DNA of 64,000 nt from Gliomastix tumulicola (Eukaryota > Ascomycota > Sordariomycetes > Hypocreales > Bionectriaceae): positions 1,984,001-2,048,000 of the forward strand of contig BCHX01000008.1 of NCBI GenBank assembly GCA_001599755.1, given 5' to 3'. The translations under genes were made by a program, and so were the position numbers. The notes beneath the pieces were generated by a model. That model had not been told where the DNA came from and did no database searches. It saw only the letters and a list, made by a program, of their open reading frames with translations. This document shows, piece by piece, positions 1 to 10,567 of the stretch. How positions within the stretch are numbered: the first letter of the stretch is position 1; every line of letters begins with the position of its first letter.

Positions 1-1223
1 GATGCTCCCCGCCCGTACCTTTGTGCGAGCTTCGGCTCCGAATGCCTCGCCCTGAGATGTTGGTTACTAGTATGCAAGGTAAGCAAGCACACCGACGTCT
101 TTGTGCGCCTCGTCCCCCTCCCCCCCTATGCAAGGCAGCCTGTCGCCCCCGTCGCACCGTCCTGCAAGGCAGGCAGACGTAAACGAGAATGAGAAAGACG
201 GCATACCCTGCCAGCTGAATTCAGGCGAGCAAGCCACACGGAGCATGGATCACGGAAAAAAACGACAGGGAGGCGATGTGATGGCGATACTACATGCAGA
301 GTACATCTATTACGCGAAGTATGCGCGAGCGTCAATCTGGACATGGCCAAGACGCACTCAGGTGGCTGCCCGCATTATCGTGCTTCCGTGTCAGGTCCAT
401 GTTCTAGTCATGGGGTGCGCTCTGATGCGCATGACGGATGGGGAACCTGTCGCATGAGCATGAATTGGTGCAATCTCCAAGTGCCATCGGAAGAGAATGA
501 CACAGTCAGAGGCCATGGGCAGAGTGCACGCCAGAGGGGGAAAGTCGGGATTGTCCGTAGGCCGGCACCCCGGAAAACAGAAGACACCACCAGCGATAAT
601 TTCACGCTAAGCGATGCCCCTTGGCACGCGAGCACTTTGGCTGTGGGAAGCACGCAGCTTCGTGTGTCTGGTGAGGAGTCGGCGTGGGATGCTTTCTGAT
701 GTCGGGTCGGTTAGGTGGAGGTACTTGCTGACCCAGTGGTGAGCCGTGCGTGATGCAAGTACCCTGCCCCAGGATGAGCTTTGGTTGGCGGACAAAAGAA
801 GACGCCATAGCTCAGCATGAATCAAGCTAGCATAGTGCAGTTCTTTATGTCACGCCCCCCAAAGCCCCAAATAACGGGGAGGAGGAAAAAAAAATAGCGT
901 CATCCCCACAACTTCCACCCGACTCGGCAGCAAAGGCTAAGGGGTCTTACCTCCATTTTTCCGCACCCTCATCTTCGAAATCGTCATCCTAGTTGAAAAA
1001 CCTCCTTCCCCTACGCCGGCGTTCCGCCCTCTTCGTTTGTAGAACTGCGCCGTGTTTGAATACTGTATTTTTGCGCGACGCGAGACGATTGCTTGAATCC
1101 CTCCCCCCCTTCTTCCCGCGCGATCCCGATTCTTCCAACCCTCCGACCAACGACGGCGAAAGAGAGCTGCGAGCTTTGCTCCCTTCCCTCCCATGCGCAC
1201 GAGCTCGACGACGCCATTTTAAG
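1..1223. other. Gene-free left edge and MDM34 upstream region
   Basis: No reading frame here has family similarity or convincing codon use. The short open frames on both strands overlap each other. The last ~300 bases are pyrimidine-rich and probably hold the promoter and leader of the MDM34 gene that starts at 1224. A gene may lie beyond the left edge, but nothing of it is recognisable here. Confidence 0.5.
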
Positions 1224-3374
1224 ATGGCTTTCAACTTCAACTGGTCGCCGCTCACGGCCGACGAGCACTTCTACAGCCGGGCGCGCGACCTCCTCACAAA
1301 GGCCCTGAACAAGTCGCCCAAGCCGCCCATCATCGTCGATGACATCCTCGTCGACGAGCTCAACCTGGGCACGGTGCCCCCTGATCTGGAGATCCTCGAG
1401 ATTGGCGACCTCGCCGAGGATAGGTTCCGCGGCATCTTCAAGATGTGCTACTCGGGCGACGCCTATCTGACGCTCAAGACCAGAGTTCAGGTGTGTTTTT
1501 TTTTCTTGCTCTCTGATTCTTCTCTCTTTCTCTGTTCTTTGTGCGCCTCCCTTGGAGTCTGGAGAGCATCATTCCCTGCGTCCCGGCAACGCCCGGCTGG
1601 CAACCTCGGAACTATCGCCACCATCACAAATCACCAGATGCATCCATTTTATCACCTCATATCTGCATTTTATCGAGGGGATACTTGGCGAGATGCATTT
1701 AGCCGTTGCCGAGCGTCATATTGGGCTTATCGTCGCTTGTGTGAAGCTCCTCTGCTCTTGCAGCAGGTGCTGGCCCACTGTCGCAAAGTACTACCCAAAT
1801 CAGCATCTTCCTTATCTCGCCTCCAGACTCGTCATCCTCGCATCGCCTTACCCGTTCATCTGCAGTGCGCAGATCGCCACACGTTTTCTTATCTGTCTCC
1901 CGTCTCTCCTTTGTTTTCCTAAGCGTGTCGCCCGATCGCGACTTCGCGCGTTTCGCATAATTTCCCCCCGCCAAGGATCCTTGTTTTGGGGTATAATGGA
2001 GCTAATAAGAAAACAATGTTGTAGGCAAATCCTCTGAACACCTACCTCTACTCCAAGCCTAGCTTCACCTCGCCGAAACCGCTGGCTGCGGCCTCGGGGC
2101 TCACGATACCTCTGTCAATAACATTGTCGGATATCAAGCTCTCGGCCTTCATCATCCTCGTCTTCTCGAAACAGAAGGGCCTCACCCTTGTCTTTCGCAA
2201 TGACCCCCTCGAATCGCTCAAGGTCTCGTCGACCTTTGACTCTATCCAGTTTGTCCGTGACTACCTGCAGAGGACGATCGAGCAGCAGCTTCGCAACCTG
2301 ATGATGGATGAGCTTCCTGCCATCATTCATCGGCTATCTCTACAACTATGGTCTCCAGACCAGGTCAGCAAGGGCCAGCAGACCCCGCGGGAGGAGACGG
2401 ACGAGCAGGGCATCAACCCCTTCGCCAGTCCTCCCGAAGATCCTGTGGACATCAACGGCAACCTGCTTGATCCGAATGCGATATCAGAGCTCACGCTGAA
2501 CGGCGGCGGCGAGGTGCAGTCACTCTTCTCCCAGAAGAATCTCCTGCGTCTAGCTACCTTGACGGACTCGCACCGCACCCTATCGTTGTTCACCCCCGGG
2601 ATTCGTGACGTCGTTTTCCGTGCCTGGACAGGCCATGGCGACAGATCCGACAACTCCACCCCCGCGATTGCTCCCCCGAGTTTGTCTAGGATGAACTCGG
2701 CACCAGGAGCCGCGAGCACTACCTACACATTTTCCGACACCGGTAGCGCTGCTCACGGATACCTCCCCTCACGGCCCTCGTTGGTCAGTTTGGGTTCCGC
2801 TCCTTCCGGACTCTCCCTTGGATCAAGCAGCCGCTCACGGCCAGGGCGCAAGAAGAAGACGAGAGTCGTCAATCTCCGGAAATCGAAGGCGAAGCCAGAC
2901 GCAGGCGACGTCACAAGTGAGACCGCGTCAGATACCGCGTCTGTGGACGGTACCATGTCAGAACCTCTCATTGCACCGTCGATTTCTGAAGAGACGGGCG
3001 ACGAGTCTGCCCAGTCAGAGATTATCCCGGCAGGCAGGATTCGGTTCACTAGAGACGAGGCTGCGAGCATTCCAACCCGGCACAGTTTGCTAGCAAGCGC
3101 CCCCATGTCCGCAGATGATATCCCAATCGTGGAGCCCGCAGTCATCGAGACGAAGCCCTCGGAGAAGCAGAGCGAGAAGGTTACGCCAGCATCCGAGAAG
3201 GCCAGCGTCAGCTCAGACAGCTCCTCTATCATCCTCGAGCGGGCGTGGCTCATGAAGATGGCCGGGGAGGTCGCTCGTCGCTCTGCGCTCAACGAGAAAT
3301 ACAGCCAAGGGCCCGTTGACGTCCCCATGTGGCAACAAGACGCTCCCCCGACCTACGAAGCCGCTACACACTAG
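1224..3374 (+). CDS. mdm34: MDM34, ERMES complex subunit
   Basis: Subunit of the ERMES tether that joins mitochondria to the ER and moves phospholipids; it sits in the mitochondrial outer membrane. Two exons, 1224-1490 and 2025-3374, give 538 residues, near the usual length for filamentous fungi. The first ~200 residues match the MDM34 SMP-like lipid-binding domain very closely, with the N-terminal MAFNFNWSPLTADEHF block and the later DIKLSAFIILVFSKQKG and LMMDELPAIIHRLSLQLW blocks. The rest is Ser/Pro/Lys-rich and disordered, as in orthologues. The intron (1491-2024) is 534 bp, long for this genome. It has GTGTGT at the donor and GCTAAT about 20 bases before the acceptor. Joining the exons restores the family run from KTRVQ into ANPLNTYLYSKP. 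The ATG is the first in frame with the conserved N-terminus. Confidence 0.95.
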
Positions 3375-4374
3375 AACCACCAATACTCTCCTAGGCGTTA
3401 CCAGGAGTTCGTATATGGCTGTACTTTTCCTTTTTTATCTCCTCTTTCCTTTGTATCTCCTTTGTACATCTCTCTTTTTACCTCGGACCTCGCCCGGTGA
3501 GGCTCCGAGGTCAACCCTTTAGTGGTAATGTATATACAACAGATGCTCTGCTCGGCGCCGCAGAGGGAGCCCCGCCACCATGGGAGAGGCTGAGACGGAG
3601 GCGGGCCTCTTTACATGCTTTACGGTGCCAACGGAAAGGGAAAGCGAGCTAAATTGCTTCATTCAAAGTGCCAGTCCCGGGAGGATGAGTGCGCAAAGCT
3701 GTGGGGAATTCGAAAACAAGGGTTTCAAGGGTTGTATTTTTTTTTGGCTGTTTCGATGCGTGTACGAAAACGGAGAAGGGAAAGGGACAGGGAAGGTCAG
3801 AGAGAGACCGGGACTGGGATCATGGCCAAAGGCGCACTTTGATATTGCTATTAGCGGGCATCATTTTTTATCTATTCGGTGCTTTTATAGCAGCACTACA
3901 GGCGCACTCAACGAGTGCAAATAAGGACAACTCCCATCTTATCATACAATCCAACTTGGCCATCTCGCTTTTGAGAACAGTGATAAGTTCCCGTGCTATA
4001 GGCCACATATTCTCTCTCCGTCATAGGTTCATGTATCTCATAAACTGCCAAGCCTGGCGTTCTCTTCACGCCCATGGCGCAAATGGCTTCGCGATTAAGG
4101 CCTCTGAAGAGCAGCCGCAGCCCAACATCTGAAAGACAGAGAAAGACATCATTTCGCACACCACACAGCGCTTGTTTTCACAGGATAGGCATGTGGGTGG
4201 CGACCTGTATGGCTCCCGCGAAGACCATATCCCAGGATCGTGGGCTCATGAGGTCTTCCGCCCGGTCGTCAGCTTCAGCTTCTTCTTCTTGGTGTTGCTC
4301 TTGTCCTGGCGCCTGGGCCTTCCCCGGCCTGCGGACGACGCAGGACGCGATCCGCTAGCTCCCGTGGCCGCCTT
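3375..4374. other. Convergent 3' region between MDM34 and YAF9
   Basis: Both flanking genes end here, so this 1-kb stretch should hold two 3' UTRs. It begins with a T-rich segment (3420-3480) typical of fungal 3' ends. Several open frames at 3580-4378 overlap on the plus strand, but none resembles a known protein and none has a convincing start. I see no further gene. Confidence 0.5.
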
Positions 4375-5235
4375 CTAGGGGCCACCGGCGGCGGCGGCGG
4401 CGGCGGCGGCAGCCGTATTCTCCTCCTTCAGCTTCTTGAGCATCTCCTCCTTCTCCTTGAGCTCCGCCAGGATCTTCTGCGTCCACTCCTCGGCCGTGGA
4501 CTGCGCGTCCTTGATCTTCTTAATCTCGGCGGCCTCGGTCTCGCGGCTGAAGGGCTGGCCGGGCCGGTTCGCGGTGGGGATCATGGCGGTGCGCTCCCAG
4601 ACGTCGCTACTGTCGGGCGCCGGCAGCGGTGGCGGCGCAGGCGCGACGCGGCCCTTACCCTTGCCTTTGCCCTTCCCGCCGCCGCCGCCCGCACTCCCCG
4701 CCGCAGGCTTCCAGCCCCTGGGCACGGCGCCCGAGGTCAGGATGCGGTAGAAGGCGTCGTACGGCTCGTTGAAGAGCTGCTCCTCGTAGGTCCAGCTGCG
4801 GACCTCGCCGTTCTCCATGATCATCGCCTGCTTCTCCTCCTCGGTGCGGCCGTAGGGGTGCAGCCGCAGGTAGTGGTACAGCGTCTGCGGCTTCTCGCCC
4901 GAGTCGTTGACGTAGTACAGCTTGACGGCGATGTCGAACTCGCCCCAGCCCGTGTCGCTGACGATGAAGGGTTTTCCGGCTTCGGCCTCGACCATGCGCA
5001 CGTGGTTCGGGATCGACTCGTGCAGCTTGAACTGGACGCGGCGCAGCCAGTACGTGATGTCCGTGTCCTCGAGGCCGCGGACAAAGACCTGCCAGGAGTG
5101 GGTGTGGTTGTCGGGCACGCCCGCGGGTCGCGGGTTGGTCGCGTCGGAGAAGGGGAGGGCGGTGCTGCCGAGGATGAAGGGGCGGCGGACCTGGGTGAGC
5201 TTGACGCGCTTGCCGAGCTGATTGGGAGGCGCCAT
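4375..5235 (-). CDS. yaf9: YAF9, YEATS-domain histone reader
   Basis: Subunit of the NuA4 acetyltransferase and SWR1 remodeller; its YEATS domain reads acylated histone lysines. A single exon encodes 286 residues, near the family size. The YEATS domain covers about residues 10-150, with HSW at 47-49 and the SDTGWGEF pocket loop at 93-100, whose W97-G98 lie in the acyl-lysine site. A glycine/lysine-rich linker follows, then a C-terminal coiled coil (about 235-272) that contacts partner subunits in yeast. The protein ends in nine alanines encoded by a GCC/GGC-type triplet run at 4386-4413, probably length-variable. The chosen ATG (MAPPNQLGKR) fits the family N-terminus; an in-frame upstream extension has no similarity. 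The gene is divergent from the COQ11-like gene. Confidence 0.93.
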   Translation of the reverse strand: MAPPNQLGKRVKLTQVRRPFILGSTALPFSDATNPRPAGVPDNHTHSWQVFVRGLEDTDITYWLRRVQFKLHESIPNHVRMVEAEAGKPFIVSDTGWGEFDIAVKLYYVNDSGEKPQTLYHYLRLHPYGRTEEEKQAMIMENGEVRSWTYEEQLFNEPYDAFYRILTSGAVPRGWKPAAGSAGGGGGKGKGKGKGRVAPAPPPLPAPDSSDVWERTAMIPTANRPGQPFSRETEAAEIKKIKDAQSTAEEWTQKILAELKEKEEMLKKLKEENTAAAAAAAAAGGP

Positions 5236-5688
5236 GGCCGGTGGGCGGTGGTGGGTGTTGGACCGGCTATGGATGGTGGGAGTTGATAGATGGGAGTCGG
5301 AGGGAGAGGGTTGAAGATTGGTGTCGGGTTGTTGGAGGATCTGCCAAAAATTAAAGTGGCGCGGTGGGTCCCGGGTAGCTGCAGGTACCTTACAGGCACT
5401 GATTGAGAAGTGACAAAAATGCATGATCTCATCCAAGCATCAATGGTCTGATCTGAACCTCCCGCTGTAGATACCCGTAGCCATTGCATCACCAGCTGAA
5501 GCCCCGATTCTCTATTCCCATTGCCCTCGATATTGACATTCTGCAAACTGCTTGTTAAGCTCTTTCTTTTCTTTAGTTTCCGCAGAGGTCACGAGTTCAG
5601 GTCAAGCTGTTCAGTGGTGAAGCAGCTCCATAGCTCTCTCACAAGCTCCCACCAACAGGCTACCTTAGCCAGCCCTGCTTCCAGCACA
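5236..5688. promoter_or_regulatory. Divergent promoter of YAF9 and COQ11-like gene
   Basis: These 453 bases separate the starts of two genes read outward in opposite directions, so both promoters must lie here. I see no TATA box. A CT-rich stretch (5560-5580) lies about 110-130 bases before the COQ11-like start. The assignment rests on gene layout, not on a recognised factor site. Confidence 0.5.
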
Positions 5689-6621
5689 ATGTCAGGCGCA
5701 TCAAAGAGGCTCGTCGTCGCCGGGGGCAATGGCTTCCTCGGCTCCCGCATCTGCAAATATGCCGTCGCCAGAGGCTGGGACGTCACCTCCATAAGGTACA
5801 CCCAGTCAACCAGCTCCCCTTGACCCTCGTTTGCTTCACTCACACCTCCTCACAGCCGCTCGGGCGAGCCGCGCTGGGACGCCGTCACCTCCTCCGCCCA
5901 GACGCCGGCCTGGTCTCACAAGGTTAGCTGGGAGCGCGGCGACATCCTACGCCCGTCCACCTACGCGCCCCTCCTCAAGGGCGCCGACTACGTCGTGCAC
6001 ACCATGGGCATCCTCCTCGAGGCCGACTACAAGGGCGTCGTCTCCGGGCGCGAGTCCCCGCTCGCCGGCCTGCAGAAGGCCTTCGCGGCAACCCGGGACC
6101 GCGGGATCAACCCGCTGGACAGGAAGCCCGGGGAGGACATCAAGCCCGAGAGCACGAGCGACCAGTTCTCGTACGAGGTGATGAACCGCGACAGCGCCAT
6201 CGCGCTTGCGCGGCACGCAAACGAGGAAGGGGTCGGCGCGTTCTGCTACATCTCGGCCGCGGGCGGTGCGCCTATCCTGCCGACGAGGTACATCTCTACC
6301 AAGCGGGAGGCCGAGAGCACGATTTCGTCCAAGTTCCCCAAGATGAGGGGCATCTTCTTCCGCCCGCCGTTCCTGTACGACAGCTCGCGGCCCTTCACGA
6401 TCGGCATGGCGGCGCTCGCGGGTGGTGGCGCCATCTTCAACCAGCTTACGGGGAAGTACTTTGAGAACCTCATCGGCGCGGGGGGGGCGAAGCCGCTCAA
6501 GGTTGAGACCGTCGCCGAGGCGGTTGTGGAAGCGCTGGGTGATGAGACAACGCATGGTCCCGTCCTCATTCCGGAGATTGAGGAGCTGGCTGCCAAGGGT
6601 TGGAGGAAGACAATGCTATGA
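5689..6621 (+). CDS. coq11: COQ11-like mitochondrial NAD(P)-binding epimerase/reductase
   Basis: Atypical short-chain dehydrogenase of the yeast YLR290C/COQ11 type, which associates with the coenzyme Q synthome in the mitochondrion. Exons 5689-5795 and 5856-6621 encode 290 residues. The Rossmann nucleotide loop GGNGFLG is at residues 12-18. The conserved YVVHTMGILLE block and an ISAAGG strand follow. The 60-bp intron has GTACAC and CACAG at its ends and CTCAC as a likely branch point; joining the exons gives the continuous reading VTSISRSGEP. The start is the first ATG before the Rossmann fold. The exact role in ubiquinone synthesis is known only from yeast; the assignment here is by family. 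Confidence 0.88.
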
Positions 6622-6804
6622 GCACAACATTATCAGCTGTTTGTTGTACGAGTATTCGGACTGTTGAATCTGCGTCGAAAAGGGGTCTCTTCTGTTTGAT
6701 CTACGCTAGACTGTACAATACCCCCCCCGCCCCATTCCTTGGTATTCAAAAGCAAACCAATATCGATAAGTAACAATTGCATTTCGAATTCCCTGTTCGT
6801 AAAC

Positions 6805-7761
6805 TCATATCCTTGTCCCACGGTCGAAACTGTCCCTGATATCTGCCGTGTATTTGTTGTAGAACCGAGCGAGCTTCTGGTTGAAGTGCTTGTTCTTCTC
6901 GTTGATGTACGTCGCGTCCTCGTCGTCTCCGTTCTTAGCCAGACGCTCCTTCCTCTTCTTATTCCTCTGCTCCTCTGCTCTTGTGAGGTCCTGGACCAGG
7001 CGGTCGATGGCTGCCTTGTCCGGTTTATTCTGCGCAAACGTCGTCGAGTCCGCCGTCGAGTAGAAGCTCCCATCCTTGTCGATGGCTATCACCTCGCCGT
7101 CCTCCGTCTCCACGATGTCCAGCCCGCCGGCCGCGGCCGACTTCTCGATCAGCGCCATCTTGTCCTTCTCGTACCTCTCCATGTCCGGCTGGATGTTGCG
7201 CAGCTGCCGCTTGTACACCTTGTTGCTCTCGGCCCGGTAGTCCTGGAACGAGTTGTTGTCCCGCGCGACGTCCTTCTTCTTCATGCGTTTGTCCCACCGC
7301 TCGCTCTCGTCGACGGTCCAATCCCACGCGCGCTTGCGCTCAAAGTCGCCGCCCTCGTCCTCGATCTCCGCCTTGAGCAGCTTGTGCGACGCGATGGCGT
7401 TCTGGCGCTGCAGGGATTTTAACTGGCCCGGGTCCGTCGCGAGGCGCTGGGACTCGAGGGAGGCCTCCTTCATGTTCGTCTCGGCGCTGGTTTTGGCGCG
7501 GGCCTGGAGGGCTTTGAAGCGGGCGAGGCGGTCGTGGGCTTTGGTGGCGTTGCTGGCGCTGGGCTCGGCGGCCTCTGACTTGGAGTCGGGGGCGGCAGCG
7601 GTAGCGGTAGCGGTAGATTGGCTGGGTTCGTCTGCTGTGGCATCTTCCTCGATAGGGGCATCGCCTGTGGTATCCTCGGTCGTCTCTATTCGTGTGGGTT
7701 GCTCGTCACCGGCTTTCTCTTCGACGGCTTTGGCTGTCTTCCGCTTCTTTGATGGGGGCAT
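6805..7761 (-). CDS. syf2: SYF2, pre-mRNA splicing factor
   Basis: Component of the spliceosomal NineTeen/Prp19-associated complex that acts with Isy1 and Clf1 during cell-cycle-linked splicing. A single exon encodes 318 residues. The N-terminal ~90 residues are acidic and low in complexity, starting with a nuclear-localisation-like MPPSKKRK. The SYF2 domain fills the C-terminal two thirds, with the conserved DWTVDESERWDKRMKKK block, a YKRQLRNIQPD segment and a C-terminal KNKHFNQKLARFYNKYT block typical of the family. The ATG at MPPSKKRK is preferred over an upstream frame extension without similarity. It converges on the COQ11-like gene with 183 bases between. Confidence 0.94.
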   Translation of the reverse strand: MPPSKKRKTAKAVEEKAGDEQPTRIETTEDTTGDAPIEEDATADEPSQSTATATAAAPDSKSEAAEPSASNATKAHDRLARFKALQARAKTSAETNMKEASLESQRLATDPGQLKSLQRQNAIASHKLLKAEIEDEGGDFERKRAWDWTVDESERWDKRMKKKDVARDNNSFQDYRAESNKVYKRQLRNIQPDMERYEKDKMALIEKSAAAGGLDIVETEDGEVIAIDKDGSFYSTADSTTFAQNKPDKAAIDRLVQDLTRAEEQRNKKRKERLAKNGDDEDATYINEKNKHFNQKLARFYNKYTADIRDSFDRGTRI

Positions 7762-9249
7762 GGCGCTTGATTTGAAGAGGTTGATGAAGAGATAGTCAAG
7801 TTTGCAGTGAGGACGCCCAAACACACAAAAGTGCTCACTGCGGACGGTCTAGATGGTCGCAAGAAGCAGGCTGCTGTTGATGGTGGCGTTGAATAGTACT
7901 CAGGCATGGAGAGACAGAGAATTGACAGTCTGGGGTGATGAAGGTACCCAGGTACTGAGTGGGGCGAGAATGATAAGTCAGCCGTCACAGCGTGGAACAT
8001 CTGTGGCTTGTGGCGGGCAGCTGAAGCCACAGATGTCCGACTTTCACAACAACCACATATTGAGGAGGAAACTGGTAGTCAGTCTTCCTAACGAATTGTG
8101 CAAAATAATGAGGTCGGTCTCAGCGCTTTGGTCCGCCCCTGTAGCATTGACGATCAAAGTCCATCAACGTGGCTTTCCCCATCCAGTTCAGGGTCCGAGC
8201 CGAGGATGTAGACCAAGAAGCAGGGTCTGAGACGCTTCAAGTCTCCAAAGCACAGCCGCCACAACGGAGCCCATCTGCAAAGATGTGCCTCCAGCCAGAC
8301 ATGACAGGTCCCCTTCTTTTCCCTTTCCTTCTAGAAAATGGAATTCGCACAGATAGCGTCTGAGTAATAGCCTCGGGACGATAAGGGTGCATCCACTGCC
8401 GCCCTGCAGGAAATCTCCACTGAAGGCGCCAACGCGATCGGAGTGGCCGCCACTGAAACTTCGAATTCGCTGCCAAATTAGAAATGCGATCCCCGTTCCC
8501 TCGGTATCTGCTCTGCTCCCGGCCCCGTTTGATGTCATTTACCAACGAGAGCCTCAAGAGAACAGGCTTCAGCCAGGGACCCTGCAAGCGCCGGCATCAT
8601 TCCAAATACTGCCCTGCACCTACTCGCTGTGGGAGCGGAGTCCGGCCTGGATTCTCTGTGGTTTGAGAGGGTGCTTCCTCCAAGTTCCTCGGATCCCTCA
8701 GGAAGACAGACCTCTTGAATTGGGGGGCCTCGGTCGTCCTTTGCAGAAATGGTGTCGACACCATCACAGCGCTTTACCAAGCATTGATCCTAGGCGGGCA
8801 GGGCGGTTTCAACTATGGCAGGGCTATTTGTCAGGGCGGCAGTGGGAATGGTAAGTTTTCCCGAATATGCTGAGGTCAATGACACGATTTGCATATAAAG
8901 TGCCCGTCTGCTGCTGCTCCAGTTCGCAAATGATTCTCGTGCTCATCCATCATCACAGCTTCAAGCCTCGTGCATTCCCATCGCGTCAACACTCACCAGA
9001 CCAAAGCCGGTGATTTTGGTGCGGACACTAATACCACCCAACTCCTTCCCCATAGCTACTCTGCAAACTCTCACACGACTGCCTTGCGTCATCGATACTA
9101 CGAGAGCTTGTCAACCAGAACTGTTAAGCATAGGCTGCCGGTTAAATAAGAGCTTTGAATCTCGAACTCGCGCTCGAGCTCCAAATCGGCATCGCATTCA
9201 GAGACGCCATCTCAACTACACGCATATCGCCAAACGACCAGCATCCACC
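7762..9249. other. Gene-poor region upstream of SYF2 and DUF4336 gene
   Basis: A 1.5-kb gap between the divergent SYF2 and DUF4336 genes. The outer parts should hold their promoters. A TATAAA lies at 8894-8899, about 350 bases before the DUF4336 start. The only coding-like signal is the possible remnant at 8667-8933, described separately. All other open frames overlap each other and have no family similarity. Confidence 0.45.
8667..8933 (+). pseudogene. Possible 3' end of a broken or unrecognised gene
   Basis: The plus frame is open from just after a stop (TGA 8664-8666) to 8850. It reads as coherent protein, with NWGASVVLCRNGVDT followed by a glycine-rich GGQGGFNYGRAICQGG. At 8851 there is a strong donor (GGTAAG) and at 8921-8922 an acceptor (CTCCAG). 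Joining them gives a short last exon ending ...GNVRK and a TGA at 8931-8933. I could not find a start codon, signal peptide or earlier exon in frame, and I do not recognise the family. It could be the tail of a small cysteine-containing secreted protein, a decayed gene, or chance. Confidence 0.25.
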
Positions 9250-10074
9250 ATGTCGTCTAAGCTCATCCCCTCCAACCCGGCCGATGTCATGGTCATCCGC
9301 CATGTCACGCCCAACGTCGTAACTTTCTCCGTGCCCTTCCTCCGCCACGGCCTACTCGAAATTGGCGGCCGCGGAACCCTCGTCCGCCTCACCTCGGGCG
9401 CTCTCGCCGTCTTCTCGCCCGTCGCCCTCACCGAGGACGTCAAGGCCAAGGTCGCTGAGCTCGGCGGCAACGTCGCCTACATCGTCGCCCTCGACATCGA
9501 GCACCACATCTTCATCTCCGAATGGGCCAAGACCTACCCGTCAGCCAAGATCATCGGCCCCCAGGGCCTGCCCGAGAAGCGCGCCAAGCAGCAGGACGAC
9601 CCCAAGATCGGCCCCGAGGAGTTCGCCGTCGTCTTCACCAAGGAGAACAAGCGGTCCGTCAAGATCGGCGGCGAGTTCGACGCCGATTTCGAGTACGAGT
9701 ACCTCGACGGCCACGCCAACCGTGAGATCGTCTTCCTCTACAAGCCCGACAGGGTGCTCATCCAGGCCGACCTGCTCTTCAACCTGCCCGCCACGGAGCA
9801 GTACAGCCGCGTGCCCGCGTCCGAGAGGAAGGCGCCCGGCTTCGCGGCCAACATCTTCTCTACCATCATGACGGCCAGCGAGACGAGCAACTGGCACAAG
9901 CGCTTCAGCTGGTACGTCATTGCCAAGGACCGCGCCAGCTTCAACGACAGCGTCCAGGTCATCGACAAGTGGGATTTCGGCACGCTGATTCCCTGCCACG
10001 GGGATGTCATCGAGGGCAACGCGAAGCAGATCTATCGCATCGCGTTCCAGTGGCATCTGAAGGCCAAGGCATAA
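9250..10074 (+). CDS. DUF4336 family protein
   Basis: A single exon encodes 274 residues. The whole protein matches the DUF4336 family, soluble proteins with a metallo-beta-lactamase-like fold and no settled function. Visible family features are the N-terminal NVVTFSVPF strand, the LDIEHHIFISEWAKTYP segment with paired histidines, the ADLLFNLPATEQYS segment and the late LIPCHGDVIEGNAKQ segment, where the His-Gly-Asp lies in a metal-site-like turn. No signal peptide or membrane segment is present. The ATG at 9250 sits in a CCACC context at the start of family similarity. Whether it hydrolyses anything is unknown. Confidence 0.85.
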   Translation: MSSKLIPSNPADVMVIRHVTPNVVTFSVPFLRHGLLEIGGRGTLVRLTSGALAVFSPVALTEDVKAKVAELGGNVAYIVALDIEHHIFISEWAKTYPSAKIIGPQGLPEKRAKQQDDPKIGPEEFAVVFTKENKRSVKIGGEFDADFEYEYLDGHANREIVFLYKPDRVLIQADLLFNLPATEQYSRVPASERKAPGFAANIFSTIMTASETSNWHKRFSWYVIAKDRASFNDSVQVIDKWDFGTLIPCHGDVIEGNAKQIYRIAFQWHLKAKA

Positions 10075-10567
10075 ATGGCCTTGTCATGTCATCTCAGTAG
10101 TTGGGTACTTTGCGTTTGGTGTTTTAGAGATACCCGTCATGGAGCTTGGATGAGGGCGTATATCTGGGGGTTACGTATAATGAAGATGCATGTAGGTAGA
10201 CGCATACAATGCACACGATAGCCAGTCAATAATCATCAGTCTCGAATATTCCCGAGCCTTTTCCTACAATTACAGGACGTCTAATGCCTAGGTACTAGTA
10301 GCTATAGTAGTATTTTGCCTGGTACAGGGGTAGGCTGCACAAGGTGAAGCTTCAGGTATGACAGCTTGGGGCTTATCGATAAGGCCCAGGCCATCTGATC
10401 CGTCGCTCACCGAGTGTCAACCAGCTGGAGGGGCAGCTCTAACATCAACCACTCCAACCACCACAACCACCCAATTTTACCAGCCACACGCGCGCAGGCT
10501 GTCCAGACCTTCGTCGACTGCGATCTGCGAGCACAACCACACGCACGACTATGATATGATATAGGCC
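10075..10567. other. Intergenic region before VPS34
   Basis: This 493-bp stretch follows the DUF4336 gene and precedes VPS34 in the same direction. It should hold the 3' end of the first and the promoter of the second. It is AT-richer than the genes and has a CTAGGTACTAG stretch near 10287. An A/C-rich segment (10440-10550) may be the VPS34 leader. No gene is seen. Confidence 0.5.

Noticed and set aside
993..1922. 309-codon plus frame starting before MDM34
   Set aside because: It is MDM34 exon 1 extended at both ends; the true start is the conserved ATG at 1224 and the 3' part is intron.
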